From the NCBI RefSeq assembly GCF_000315625.1, contig NW_005434666.1, positions 605,877 to 669,876 on the forward strand: 64,000 nt of DNA, read 5' to 3'. The stretch comes from Guillardia theta CCMP2712 (Eukaryota; Cryptophyceae; Pyrenomonadales; Geminigeraceae). Within the stretch, counting starts at the first letter, position 1. Every line of letters starts with the position of its first letter. Below, piece by piece: positions 29,858 to 44,053 of this stretch. The notes beneath the pieces are model-generated. The model made no database searches and was not told the DNA's origin. It saw nothing but the letters and a program-made list of their open reading frames with translations. A program made the translations under genes and the position numbers.

Positions 29858-32800
29858 CTACTCCAGGGTCAATGCCACACCTTGAAGAATCCAGTGCGAA
29901 ACATGATGATTAGTGTCCAGATTCGCTTCGAAAACCAGCCCGACGCCCATGGCGTTCCTTCGAAGTGAAGTGACGTAGACTGGAGTCTTGAGCATCCCCT
30001 GCAGCTTCACGCGATGCGCCTCGACAGGGATGACTTGGAGGATGGGAAGCGGCTGCACGAGAGTTTTCGGCAGCTGCCTTACCAACCTGCTCTCCTTCAG
30101 ATCCCAGGAGGCTCCCTGCAGGTACAAGCCTTGCACGTAGCATCCGAACTCTAGACGACTTCCCACCTGCAAACGAGCAAACGTCAGTAGATGTCACACG
30201 GGAAACCTGGCGGTCAGTCACCTCAGTGGGGCTCATCATCTGAGTGACTTTGGTGTAGAGCGTGCTCTTGTCTAGCGCCCACTTCTTCATACGGCAGGTC
30301 GTCTGAACAACAGCGGCGAGGTAGGTGGCGGGGATGTGAAGCCCCGAGAGCCACATGACCAGCGGGTCTTGTCCCTCCGCAGCCCATTCAGCGTACTGAT
30401 CCTGACGCCTCAAGAACATCTCAACCCACTCGCCCAGGGATTTCTCGGTCTGAGGAGTGAGCTTGCTCCAGGAGCCAGGGAGAACGCCGTTGAACAAGGC
30501 GGTCGAGAGCTCTTCCAACGTGGATGACATGCCAACCTCCCCGGACAGAGCGCGAAGGAGCGTCTTCAACGAGGAGCTCATGGTGCGCAGCAAGCGATTC
30601 CAGTGATCGAGCTCTTGCAGCAGAACTACTTGTGTAGGAGACGGTGATGGCAATGTCTTCCTCAGCTTCGGCATGTCGAACAGCTCAGGGATCTTTGACA
30701 CGATGTCGTTTGCGACAGCGCCCACGACCTCCTCTCGTGTGGCTCCTTCGCTCCCTGCCGACGTCCGAGGCTGCAGCTCTATGAGGTTGGACAAGATGTT
30801 TGCACTGGCCTTGTTCAGGTAGTCGATCTCAGCGTTTGAGTGAAGCCCGAAAACCTCCGGGCCCGACAGCAAGGGAAGAGCCTCGATGAAGGCAGCATAT
30901 TGGTCCCTGTCACTGTCAGAGTCCGGCATCCCATACTGCACTTTGCTATCCTGGTAGAAGAAGAACTTCTGCGTGATGTCAAAGAGAAAGTCTCCGAAGA
31001 ACTCTTGCATGTAAGTCGTCAGTATTCTTCTGTCGTAGCTGTCGGTGACTCTGCCTCCGTAGTGGACTTCTCCCACCAGGTATCGAAGAGTGTTCCATGG
31101 TATTTGCTCATCACCGTTTTCTATTTGTTTGGTGAGGTAGGTGTTGAGGAGAGAAAAGCAGACGCGGAAATCCGACTCATTGAAGTCATAGGGCACATTC
31201 CATCCCAGCTTGCCGAACTTCCTTCTCTCCTGCACAACAGCGTGCAGGAAAGCAAGAACGTAAATGAGAGGGCGGAACGCCGGGTTGGGACAGGAGGCGA
31301 GGGAGTCTTCGGTGATCTTACTCCAAGTGCTTCGGAGGTTCAACTTCAGCCCGTTGGGCGGCTCTGTCACCACCTTGAACGACTGCTGCAGGATACCGAG
31401 CGGGAAGGCGTCGGTGGGGTCGGTGGTCAACCAGAGCCTGAAGTCCTTGTGTGGCTTCTCGAAGAGCTTCTCCAGGATCTTCTCGAGCGTTTTGAGCCAC
31501 TTGGGCAGGAGATGACAGTTCTGGAGCAGCACCCAGAAGCCTCTGTTGGCTCCTGTCTCCAGCAGGTTTGCTGCGATGGGCCCTTGTCCCTGCCCGAGGG
31601 AGACGTACTTGAGCTTAGGAGGAGCCATGCCCTCCGTCTCCGCAAGCTCGAAGATGCTGTAGGCCGGATCGGCTCCCGGGGACAGCACGAAGACGACGGG
31701 AGTCTTGGGGCTGGACTGTGCGAGCACCTGCTTGTAGTTGAGCACAGGAGGCTGGACGTATCCCTCCCCCAAGTTCTCGATGACAAACTTCTGCACGCAA
31801 TTTTGTATTCTGTCGGCACGGAAGCATTTGACGATGCAGCTCTTCTCGAAGCCGTTCAAGTCTTCCTTGTCAAGCATGTCGATGTTGTGGTTCTCCGGGT
31901 CCTCCAGGTCATACCAAGTTTTCCACGTCTGCTCGTTCTTTGTGACCAAGTTGACCATGCTGGCGAACTTAGGTCTCAAGGTGGTCAGTTGCAGCAAATC
32001 TTTCCAGCCTTGCTGGGGGATCCAAGAAAAGGGTTTTTGGACAGCTGCTTCACTGAGAGATGTGTTTCCACGAAGGAAGAAGTCCAAAAGCTTCTCGTCC
32101 ATGTTCTCATCGCCTGCCAATATCTTGACAGTCATATTGAAAGAGAACATTAGTTTGTGCGTCTCGAACAATCCGTAGCAGACGTAGTCATAGAACTGCT
32201 GAGTCAACGTCTTGATGATGTTTGCCAGCCGAGCATTGAGATCCGAATCTTTCTTTGACCTCTCGAGGGCGGTGACGAAGACTCCGAGGAAGGACGAGAG
32301 CGAAGTCTCATACATGGGGTTCAGTGACGAGAGGCCGGAGAGTGAGAAGAAGAGGATTGAGCCGCGCTTGGCAGCTGTCAGATATTTGCTTCGAGCTACT
32401 CCAATCTCCTCTGTCGTTTGCCTTGCTTGCTCGAGTTTCAACCCGATCTCCGTGGCGGAAGTCTTACACGAGTCAAGGGTTGATATTAGCTCTGCGTTGT
32501 CGAGAATGTTGCCCGACGAGGACGCAAGTTCCCTCAGAAGCGTGTCTTCCAGCTTCTTCTGCGTGGCCTTGTTTTTGCTGACCTCCTCCACCAGCTCCAG
32601 CCTTTGCGCCTCGAGATCCGGACGTTCATGTCCCACCACGACATTCAGAAGCTGTTCCTTCAGTCCTTCCAAGGTGACGGTGAAGTTGATGATGCTGGCC
32701 TTACCGAACACCTCAGGGGTGTAGTGAGGGTTGGAGAGTTTAGTGGTCATGTAGAGGCGGAAGGAGGGGTCCCAGTCGATCTCCTTGTCCCCGAGCTTCA

Positions 32801-35800
32801 CAAACTTTCGGTTTCCGTTGGTTGTGATGTTCTTCTCGAGCACCGGGTTGACCACCGGGTCGATGTACTCGTCGAGGTTCTCAAAGAGGAAGGGAAAACC
32901 AAAGTTGACGGCCATCTCGAGATGCTTCAGGAAGTCGCCGTCGTTGAAGGTCTTGATCCTTCCTATCAGGTCCTTCCCTTCTCTCTTCTTGATCCAGGCA
33001 ACGGCCTGCATCTGAGGATCGATACACAAGGGGAACGAGGAGGCTCTGGTGCACAGGATGCCATTCTGCACCGAGAGGTCGTCGGACGGCAGGCCTTCGG
33101 AGGCCCACTGGATAATCTCAACGTCAGAGGTCAGCAGGTACTGGAGGGAGAACGGGTCGCTCAGTGGTAGCTTCTTGTCTACTTGGTCAGCTTGCCACTT
33201 GGAGGTGATCAGCCTCTGACGGAAGTCGAAGGAGAAGGCTCCGAGGTAGGAGAGGAAGGAGGAGGTGATGAGGCAGTCGCCGACCAAGTTGATTCTCTTT
33301 TGGTTCAGATCCTCCATGTCTGCCTTCCACCTCGTCTGCTCCGAGCCGAGCCCGTTGATCAGCTTCTCCGCCGCTGCAAGCTGACGTGCCATGGTGTCTG
33401 CAGCCTCCTTGAGTCGCTCCTTCTCTATCGTTGCCTTCTCTAGGTCATCTCTCAGCCCCTCGAGCGTCTGGCTGAGGTCTGCAAGCTCGTTCTTCACCTT
33501 TGACAGATCCTTCTGCGCCTTGGCAAGCTCTGTTTCAGCTTTCCTGACGGCATTGCGCATAGGGTTGATCTCCTTGGCTACGTTGTAGTAGTTCACCATG
33601 GCGTACACCCACTTCAACAATCCAGCTCCTGCTGTAGAGATGTTCTTCAGCTCCGTCGGGTTGAACTTGGGGTCCTTCATATACTTCTGAACCTGCGAGA
33701 TCTGCTTGTCCGTCATCGAGTCCTTGTCAAACTCCAGCAGCGAGCGGAGGAAGCGACCGTCAGACATCATGGCCTTGGCTCCTTTCCAGCTCGTGTCAGG
33801 AACCTTCTTGAGGATGGCGACACATTCAGCCACTCCTTGCACCAGCACGTGCGGCTTTGCAAACGACTTGATCTCGTCGATGTCCTTCTTGTCCAGGTCG
33901 TTGAGCGCCTGTGCTGCTTCTTCGAGTGCGGGCAAGGCAGCTCCCAGCTTCTCCTCTGCTGTCGCCTTCTGCTGCGCGATCTCAACAGACTGCACGCCCA
34001 GGATCTCCTCCTGCTCGCCCGCTATCGCTTGTTTCTCCGTGGCTTCCTTGGTGTTCACCGAGATGGTCTGCAGCAACTCGCTACAGTCTCTCGTCTTTTG
34101 CTCCACCACCACCGTCTGCTTTGCCAGCTCCTCCTTCATCACTGCCACGTCAGCAGCCGCCTGGATCAGCTTCTTCAGCCCTCCGTCCAGCCTGGTCACC
34201 ATCTCCGTATTCCTGGACCGGCTCTCCGCCAGCTGGTGCTTGTAGGCGTTGATGAAGTTGAGGTAGTTCTTGGGCGTCACGTAGTTGTGTCGGCGCAGCT
34301 GCGTCTCGAACTCGCTGCTGGCTTCCAGCACGGAGTGATGCACTGCCATCATGTGCAGAGTGACGTTCTGCCTGCTCTCTTCCGGCAGCTCGACCTGAGC
34401 AAGGAACCTGTTGGCGACTGACTGGAGCGCCTCGGACGGCCATGGCTGGAACCAGTCGATCACGGCGTTGTTGATCATGCCAGGGAAGTTACGGCAGCGT
34501 CGCCGCAGGTCTTCGCCGACAGGAGACATGGCGAGGACGATGTGGAGGTTGTCTCTCGAGGACTCGACGAAATAGTTCCAGCACGAGTCTTTGCTGTCCG
34601 GCAGGCCTTTCTCCTTCACCTCCCTCCTCATCGAGTTGATGATCCCCTCGCGCTCGTCCTCTGCATACAGCGCTGGGACCATGCCCATGGTCAGGAGGTT
34701 GTTGATGAGCTCGAGAAAGCTCTCGTCCGCCACGTGTTGATCGGTGAAGAGGAAGACGACGGCTTCTGTCTTGAGCATACTATACATCGTTCGCAGGTCC
34801 TCTCGGAACTCCTCTTCCCCGTACGTCCTTGTCAATGTGATCTGAAAGATCTTGCACTGTGCCGCGTACGCCGCGAGCCTGGTGAGGGATTGTTTCCCTG
34901 AACCCCCAACTCCCACGAGCAGCGCGTTCCCTCGTGGCAGCCGCAGGAGCCGATGGAGGCGGCAGAGATGGTCAAGGGCATCATCGAAGAGCACAAGATC
35001 CATCACCTGCCGTTGCGTCAGCGCGGGGGTCGACAAACTTTGGCAAAGGAGGACAAACCTTGTTGGTCTCGTTGTATCGCTCCAGCAGCTCGTCGAAGAT
35101 CGTCTTCACGTTGTCGTAGCTTCCCAGGTCCTCGTTCACTCGAGCCTCCGCCTCTCCATCTATCACCCGCAGGGCGTTCCTGAAGTCGCCGAAGATGACT
35201 TCCCCCGCCATCGCTCCGTCCATGTAGTTCTGGAGCTGCTGCTTCATGGTCTGCTTCAACTGCTCGATGAACCAGTCCTTGTCCTCTTGTGAGATGAGAC
35301 GATCGTGAAAGACTCGCAGGCATTCGTTCCTCCATAGTCTACAGATTCCAACTCCATCAAGAATCGCGTCTGTGGTAGCCGTGCAGAGTCCTTCGCAGAT
35401 CCTGGACAGGTCACGGAGGTTGAAGACGTAATGGAAGCGAGTTGGGGTGGGAGGCATGTTGGCGACGACAGTCTTGTACAACTTGAGCGTTGATTCTGAA
35501 AACTGCAACAAGAATTGTCAGCACACGAGGGAGAAGAACAACAACCATTCACCGTCTTTCCGCAGGTTTTGAAGAATTCGCCGTCCTTGGAGGCAGAGAA
35601 AGGCTGGAAGTGGTTGTCGAGGATGGTGGAGAAGATTCGGATGATGGATTCATCCGAGGGGAACGAGATGTTGAAGACGGTGAAGAGAGAGACGAATCGA
35701 GGATCCATGGGGTTTCGAGCTCCTCCTGGAGGGCCGCAGGCAGCAAGGCAGTGCGTATCTATGACGTGCTTCCAAACAAGCTCTTCTCTGTCGTACAGCC

Positions 35801-38800
35801 CCTGCTTCTCTATGAAGAGCTTCAGCAGAGTGACAGGCTGCTGCGTCCCGTAGGTGTCCACAAGGGGCATGTTGACGTCATCGATGAAGATGATGAGCTT
35901 CTTGCCCGCGGGAGGGCCGAACGTTCCCTTGAGACGCTTCTCGATGTTGCTCTCGATGCTTACCTGCAAGTCTTTCCCTGAGGTCCGCGAGGAGAAGGAG
36001 ATGTTGAGGAGGTTGTTCGTCTCAGGGCTGAGGTTCTTGAGGTAGTGCTGCAGCGTCACCGTCTTGGAGGTCCCCGACTCTCCGACGAAGATGGAGGGCC
36101 GGGAGATCTTGACGCACGTGTCAACCAGCCATGTGCTCCTCACCGTGTCTGCGGTCGGGATGAGGATCTGGTAGAAGGCCTGACCAGGCGCCGGGCTGAA
36201 CTCCTGCACAAGGCTGCTCCACGAGGACCAGCCGCGCATCTTGGGGTCGTACATGTAGTCGAAAACAGTCGACTTGGAGGCTCCTGGAAGGCTCGAAATG
36301 CTGACCGACGGCTGGTCAGACCCGCTCATGCCCGAGAGCTTCTTGAGATGAGCGTCGAAGCGTTTCCTGCTGTCCTCGTGCAGGGCAGAGCCGAGGGACC
36401 AGGTCAAGCACGCGACGAAGATTGCCTCCAGCTCCTTGGCCTCGGGGTCTTCCGCCTCCTGCAAGAGGGCGGAAAGCATGAAGCAGAGGGCCACGACGAG
36501 GTTCAAGTTGGTGAGAGGAAGAACGAGCTTCGGCCTCGGCTCGTACTCGCCGAAGATAAGTCCCAGCATGACCCACTCGTTCAGCTGAGGCACGTACTTG
36601 CTGTACAACTGGTCTAGCGTCTTAGCCCTCTCCGGGCTCTCGACGGATCCGAGCCATCGCTTGAAGTAGGGATCGAACCCGAGGTTCTTCGGGTCCACCC
36701 ACACCATGCCGCACCGGCTCACGGTGGCGGGGGAAGCATACTGCAAGTCTCCCACCTCGAAGAGCATGGAGGCGAAGGGCTGGAGGCGGATGCGCTCGCC
36801 ATTGGGGAGGGTGAGGAGCTTGTTGTCATCCATCACTGAGTTCATGTTCTCCACCCACAGCGCGTCCACGTCACCGTCGTAGCAGATGTACCTCCTCTCG
36901 TCTTTGCCCTCGGGCAGAGGCTTGTTCATCTCCCTAAAGATATTGCTCAGCAGACCGTCCGTCCAGTCTCGGGTGACAGGGTCCATCACCCCGTAGAGCT
37001 CAGACAGAGGAATCGCCTTGGGGTTGATCACCGTCAGCTTCGTCGTCCTGCCCAGGTTTGTCTGCGCATGGCAGAGGGTGTTGAGGACCACCGACTTCCC
37101 TCCTCCCGTCGGCCCGACGATCATCGTCGTGTGCCTTGTCAGCATGGTTTCGTAGAGCTGGACCACCTTGTCCACCTGCCAGGAGATCTCGATGTACTTC
37201 TCCTTGCGGATGACACCCACGACGGCCGCGTTGAACTCGGGGTATCCCACCCGTGGACAGTCGAGCCCGGGGAAGAGATCGGCGAGTAGACCCAGGAAGA
37301 GGGGGACGTCCTCGAAGACGAACTTGGGGCTGTTCATGTCTCTCAGCGCTCTCATGAGCACCACGTCCTCCGGCAGGTCTGGCGACCCTCTCTTCAGCGA
37401 ACCCGCCATCACTAGCACGCTCTTCAACGCTCGCAAGCCCCAGTCATAGTGGTACTGCCGCGAGAGCTGCTCCTTAGCCAGCGCGTAGAGCGTCACCATC
37501 TTCTTGGCTAGGATTCGAGCCAGGTCGAACCCCTCAGACAGCAGCATGTTCTCACAGATGATGTTCAGATCCGGCACAATCATCGTCATCGGCCTGAAGA
37601 GCGCCTTAAGGTTGTCCGGCAGCTCCGTCCTGCCAGCGTAGCCAGGGTTCATAGTGATGAAGAACCCGCAAGAATCGTCAAGGGAGATCTCCCGTCCCTC
37701 GAAGTGAAACATCTTCGCGTTCGCGATCATCGCCGTCTGGATTGTCTTGAGCTGCGCTGACACCACGGACAGCACCGGAGCCTCGATCCTGTTGAACTCG
37801 TCGAAGCATCCCCAGGCCCCGCACTGCACCAGCCCGGAGAAGATGCTTCCCATCGCCTTGTAGTCCAGCCCATCCCCGCAGTTGAACACCACGCAGTACA
37901 GGGAGATTGCCTTTGCCAGATCCTTCACCGTCTCCGTCTTGCCCGTCCCGGCCGGGCCTGCCGGGGCTCCACCCAGCCGGAAGCTCAAGGCCTGCGTAAG
38001 CGTCATGTAGCATCGATCCGTGAGCGGGGTGATGACGAGGCGACCGTTGAGCCCCATGTACTCATAACCGAAAGGCGTGGAGAACGTACACTGCCGCACA
38101 AAGAGCTCATCGTCAGCTCTGACCCAGTAGTATCTCAGCTGAGACTCCCAGGCAAACTCCCTCTCGTCCAGGATCGAGTCACGAACGAAGCCGTCGATGA
38201 TGTCCCGTGCATGAACGTCGATGATGACGAGCGTGTTGACTTTCTTTCGCTGCTGCTTGCTCAGGTCCTTCCTCATCTCTGCCACCAGGTCGTTGAGCTG
38301 CTTGGTCAGCAGCTGGTTGAGAACCTTGATCGCATGCTTCTCTCCTTGCTTCACCTTGCGGAAACCGTCCTCCACCTGCCAGGTCCACCAGAGCTGACTC
38401 CCGCCGTTGACCGTCATGCCCAGGTTCTCTTCGATCCATCGGAGGCGAGAGGTCTTGGGGTAGTTGAAGATTCCTTCCTTCATGATGGAATGTAGCGAAG
38501 CTCGCATCTCTGCCAGGACGTTGGTCATCCAGTTCTCAACGGCTCCCTCAGTCGCAACGGCCGTCCTGAAGTTCAGGTTCTCGCCCTCCGAAGAGATCAT
38601 ACCCACTACCACCTTGTTCTGACGGGCGAAGATCAGACTCGCGCAGTTGTCAAAGATCTTGAGGCAGTGCTCTTGGATAGCCGTGACGTCTGACGACCCC
38701 AACACCGACAGCATCTCATCGTCAGAGATGAAGAAGAACCTCGGGAACGAGTTCCTCTTGGAGTCAAGGAAGTCCGATAGGCTCTTCTGGCACCAATCAA

Positions 38801-41800
38801 GGTCGTTGGCCAGCTGGCGTAGCAACTCAAGCCTTCCATCCACACAGCACGCCTTGACCACGTTCCTCTCCTTGTGAGTCTCCTGCATGATCTTCGACCA
38901 GGCCTGGTCGATCTTCTCGAACCTCTTGGCGGCCTCGGGCAGCTGCATGCGAATGTCGTCGGATCCCACGAAGATTCCCTCCAGGTACTGCCACTTCCTC
39001 TGCACGATGAGCCAGGCTTCCAGCGTCTCTCCGATGAGTGACAAGCGCTTCTCCCACAGCCGGATCTGATCGATGAAGGGGCCGCAGAACTTGGACGCTG
39101 ACATGGAGGCGATGTTCATCAGGTTGTCGTCGAGGAGCAGAGTGATCTCGTCGGTTCCCTTGAGACAGTACCCGCGATCCTGCCCATCTCTCTCGTACTT
39201 GAACAGGTCAAGGCCCTGGCTCTTCCAGTTGGTCTCGATCTCTTCCAGCCCCTTCTCGATCGCCACTTCCTTCTGCGCCTCCGTCACGATCTCCGTCACT
39301 CTCTCTGCCTGCTCCGACAGGTTGAGAGCGAACAGCTCCTGCAGCGTGAAGGTGTTGGGGTTAATCTCGATGGAGGGCAGCAGCTTCTTCCAGTGTCTCG
39401 GCCGCATCGCCTCGGACTTGAGCTCGGAGATGAGTGGGAGAGACTTCTGGAAAGCGACGATGGCACTTCCAAGCTTTTCGTAGAGCTGCAGCCGCTGAGC
39501 GTTCTTGGAGATCTTTCTGTGCTTGACGAGATAGGCCGCGACGCCGCTGTTGAGAGCCTCGATGTCGAGCTCCTGGAAGAAGAGAGCGCCGGACCAGTTC
39601 CTGCAGGACTCCCTGAAGTCCGAGTAGACGCTGACAATCTCCTGCAGGCAAGCAAGAAGTTCTGTGGCCTTGGCAAGGCTGGTGAAAGTTGCAGCCTCGA
39701 GGCCGAAGAGCTTCATGGCCATGGAGATTCCTTCCTTCCTCTTCGTCATCTCCTTCATCTCCACCGCGTAGGCGCTCGCAAGGTCGACGGCATAGTCCAG
39801 GTCGATGTCTGGTGCAGCTGGGCCCTCCTCGTTGAGCCGCTTGAGAAAGGCGTCGCACTCTCCGATGAAAGTTTCGCATTCTTGATTGGTGGTGAAGGCA
39901 AACTGCTTCTTGATCTTTGACACCTCGTGCGACTTCTGCCTCGCCTCCCTCACGACGTCCAGCCACTTGCCCTTGATTTCTAGCGCCTCCTGCGAGGACT
40001 TTGCGTCCACTTGGATGCGATAGAAATTAAGGATGTCAAACTTCTCCTGCAAGTCGATGCAGACAGCTTCTATCTCAGTGCTGGATTCAGTTGTCTCCTG
40101 AATGACTTGCAACAGATGCTTGAAGTTGTCCAGAGTGTCTGGGGCTGTTGCAAGATCATATCGTATGTTGGAAATCTTCTCAAGGACAGTGTTGAGCTTT
40201 GAATTGGCATCGTCAAACAAGAACTTCCCTATTATTGTGATCCAAGCTTGCGCCTCGTTGCGAATGTCTGAGTGGGCAGCAGTCATATTTACGTGCAAGA
40301 AGTCAACGGTGACGGAGGGAGGAAAGAATCCGAGGTCGCGCATTACGTTGTTGTAGTGCTTGATCCTCTCGTCGAACTCGATTGAAGTGCGCGACTTTGT
40401 CTTGATGAACTTCTCTACGATGCTGTGTCGTTCTTCATTCCACAGAGACATGTATCTCGCATACCGCGAGCTCGCCTTCTCTAGCGACAGGCCTGTCTTG
40501 GTGACCCTCGTCTGCATTGAGAGGATTGCCTTGACGCAGTGCGGGTGCGCCTGAACATCATCGTAGAAGCTGAAGACGACCGGCTCGTCATGTCCGTGAA
40601 CGATCTGAGAGGGGCAGGGCAGGCAGGTTCCATCCATCCATCGGATGAAGCTGCGGGCAGTAGTCTCGAGGATCACCTTAAGGATCTTTGTGATCATCTT
40701 CTGTATATCCAGCATGGAGGGCGTGTAGACGATCTGCGGCGTCGCCCTCGCCGTCGCCCGGATCAACGGCCTGACCCCCTCCTTCCCCGCCGTCATCCCA
40801 AGGTAGCTAGCAAAGTCAGCAACTCCGTCGAGGACGAGGTGTACGATAGCGTCGTAGATTCGTTTCTCCCAGTACCTGTAGTAGCTCGTCATGCCTGACG
40901 ACCGGCCCGTGTTGGTCCCGACAGCCACTTCCTCTATCTTGCAGAGGAGCGGAGTGATCTGCGCGTGCTGGCTGACAAGGTGGTTCACTACCTCTGATCG
41001 GTGATTTTCAAGGCGCGAGAAGACTTCCTGCAGGTCCAGGCCCTCAGTCTCCTCCCCGAACAGGGCCTCGGTCGAGGGGATCAGCTTCCCCCGCTGGATC
41101 TCCGAGACGATGTCGGCGATGGTCGCGGCGTTCTTGTCGATGGCGCGAGCGAAGGTGACGAAGATTGAAATCTTCTTGTTGGTCTTGTCGATGAAGTCAT
41201 TGATCCCCAGTGAGATCCAGTTCAGGGCCGTGAAGCCCAGGCTCATCCCAGACTTGAGGCTCTCAGCGTTGTGGGCACAGAGCTCCCGTAAGCTCGGGTC
41301 GAGGCTTGAGAGCGCGTGCTGATAGTTTGCGATCATCTGCTTCAAGTTCTGCACGAGCTGCAAGTACTTGGCTTCTCGCAACGCGATGTTCATGACCGTC
41401 TCGCCCACGGAGTATCCCATCTTGTCAAGGCACTTGGCCTCCCTCATGAGGGTCAAGAGCTCGTTGGGAAAGTTGACCTGCATCTCACCATCCTCGTCCT
41501 TCCGCAGTATGAGACACCTCAGGAGCTCGTTTGCCTCGGCTTCAGACTTGGCCTTCCAGTTACTGTGCAGCTCATTCTCATAGTTTCTCAGCGTCTTGCC
41601 CAGATCGATGTACTGGCGTATCGTCGCGTTCCCTTGCTCTGACTCGGTCATCTGGCAGTAGGACTGGAACTGCAGCATCGTCTTCTTCACCCGGATGAAG
41701 AGTCCCTTGGACCACATGATGGCCCCTGACACGGGCGGCTGATTCTTGGGCACAGGAGGATGATCGCAGTTGGCCTTGAAAGTCTCGTGCACTTGCGTCA

Positions 41801-44053
41801 CTTCTCGGGAGAACTGGACGAGGATCTCGCTGAGTTTGTCCTCCACAACTGCTGTGATCGCCTTCCTGCTCCTGATGGACTTGAAGTGAAGCAGCAGCTG
41901 CAGTGCACCCTCCGTCGAACGGAGCTCCGCGAAGCTCGAGTTGATCAGCTTGCTAGTCTCGTCTTCGATGTCCTGGACCTCCGCGGAGAAGTTCTTTGTG
42001 AGCGTGTCCCACCGGGCCTTGTGGGCCGGGTCGAAGATCTCGAACTCGACGTGCAGGTACGGAGTCAGCATGGCGTTGACCCGCTCGAGCATCTTGTCGA
42101 TACTCTGAGAATCTCCAATAACCTTCTTGAGCTGCGGACCGAAGAAGACGATGAACTGGTCGATCGTATCCGACACGAGTTGCAGATCCTGCAGGATACC
42201 CTCGATGTACTTGGTCTTGCCAAACAAGAGCTGCCGGTCGAACTCCCAGCGGTCGCTCATCCTGGTGTTCTTGTCCGACAGCTTCCCTTGCTTCATGTCC
42301 TCCTCAGGCTCCTGCCCGGACTTCTCAATCTTGTCCCTCGTCTTCATGTAGACCTCGTACCATCCCTGCATCAGGTGCCTTGCCTCCGTCAACTTGGCTG
42401 ACACCTGGGAGGGAGAGAGCGACGTGAACATCTGCTCCACGTCGATCTCGTTTGTCACTCTGTTGGAGATCTCGTTGGCTATCCGAGCCATCAGCGTCGA
42501 CATCCGTTCGTCGGTGTTGTAGTGCCTGCTCAGCACCCACACCATCCGCAGGCCGTTGAAGAGCGAAGGGAGAGACTCGGTGATGTTGACAAGGGGAGCC
42601 ATTGAGAGCATCTTGAAGTGTCTCTCCAGTGTCGACAAGAACTTCACATTGTCCTTCGCCTCTGTGTGCAGCTTGACCATCTCTGCGAACCAGTGGTTGA
42701 ACGATGTGTACTCGACCTGCACAGCAGCAGTCAGGTCAGCACCAGACCATCTAGAGGATTGCCTCAAGGTTTGTCTTCATGCAGTTGGAGATTTCAACGA
42801 ACTGCTCTGTATGCATCCTCTCGACCACTCTATCCAACCTTGAGTATCGCTCCCTCCAGAAGTCCACCTTCAACAAGGTCAGAGCAGCTCGAGCAGATAA
42901 GAGCAAGTGTGAATGCGCTAGCAGCAAATGCGTACAACTTCCTTACCTCAGCCATCGCGCCGTTCGGTGCAGGTCGCTTAGCTTTGGTTTCTGCAACGAG
43001 CCCCCTTGGCACCCATGTCACATGATGGCAGCTGAACCTAAAGAGTCTACCTGACGATGTTGGTCCACGTTTCTAATGACTGTCTCAAAATGCTTAGAGA
43101 TGTTTCATCTCGAGTCGTGCCTTGCAAGCTGTCGATGTCCACCTTGATACATTCAACTCAGTCTTGGAAACCTGAACCCCTCGAAACTTACATCTGGTAT
43201 TTCAAGCTCCACATCTCCCTGAATCGCTTGCATCGAGTTTGACAGGGACATGGAGAGCTTGTTGATCAACGAGACAATCTCTTGCTGGTGAACCTTGCTA
43301 TCGGCCCCTTTCCCTTCCTCATGGTTTTGTATCAAATCCGACTTCCGTGAGATAACTGGCATGTACACTTTTGAAATCAGCTGGCTCAACTTTGCAACAG
43401 CGAGGACAGGAAGGCACAGACAGTTGTACTTGTCCTCGAACGAATTGTTTTCCGGGTTCTCAGGCTTCTTGATGATGAAAGTCGCAATCTTCCAATCAGC
43501 TTCGAAATTGGCAATGGGCAAGGTACGAACGACGAACTTACACTTCTCCTGCACGATGGTGCGGAACTTTTTCGTCTGCTCCTTTTCTCCGGTCAGAGTG
43601 TCTTCCCCTGGTGCTTCTACGCTCTCCTGACCCTCCTGTTGCCCGTCCGATCGCTGCTCGACTCTGTCACTGGCCTCGTTGTTGACGGCTGACTCGCTGG
43701 ATTCGCCCCCCTTGTCCTGCCCAGATTCCTCTTTCTGCTCTTCATTCCCTTGTCCCGAGGCCTCATCGATGTCCTCGTCATTCCCTTCTTCCTTCTTCTC
43801 CTCTACTATCTCTTCTTCGTATGTGATGTACTCCCTCACCAAGACGATCATCAATGCTGTGACTGCCTCGTTCGATGGGAAATCGCTCATGAGAGATATC
43901 GACTTGTCATCCAGGTCCTGTAGCTCCCCCTTGAACGTCTTGTCATTCGCACCCAGGAATCTGCATGAACGTCATTAACCAGGTTTCCCATGCTTCCTCG
44001 GAGCCTCACCTCTTAGCCCGATCCAGGGCCCAGTTCCTGAACATGCTACTCAT
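29858..44053 (-). CDS. Axonemal dynein heavy chain, DNAH10 (inner-arm I1/f beta) type
   Basis: Nine exons join in phase: 44053-44010, 43960-43192, 43142-43051, 43004-42947, 42867-42763, 42716-35553, 35502-35059, 35006-30222 and 30166-29858; 4,589 residues, full length for the family. The motor has GPAGTGKTET (AAA1) with FDEFNRIE, GPTGGGKSVV (AAA2), GESGTSKT (AAA3) and GVGGSGKQSL (AAA4), then the stalk coiled coil, AAA5-6 and the C-terminal barrel ending HWILQGVALTLE. The C-terminal third is closest, from memory, to DNAH10 (for example VFVLSPGADPA, GLKLNLRSTW, MWLSGLHIPATYL), the beta heavy chain of the I1 inner arm that tunes ciliary waveform. The N-terminal tail has a Glu/Gln/Gly-rich insert (around 43650-43830). 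Exon 6 spans 7.2 kb. The intron 42762-42717 is GC-AG. AAA3 has a Ser (T-S-K-T) where Gly is usual in Walker A. Confidence 0.93.

Noticed and set aside
30840-32153. 437-codon plus-strand frame opposite the dynein exon
   Set aside because: It is an antisense shadow of the strongly conserved dynein motor and has no domain of its own.
43005-43050. A 19-nt pygmy intron in the dynein gene
   Set aside because: A GT...AG pair 19 nt apart keeps frame, but the acceptor further on gives a 46-nt intron like the others and also keeps frame, so the tiny intron is not needed.
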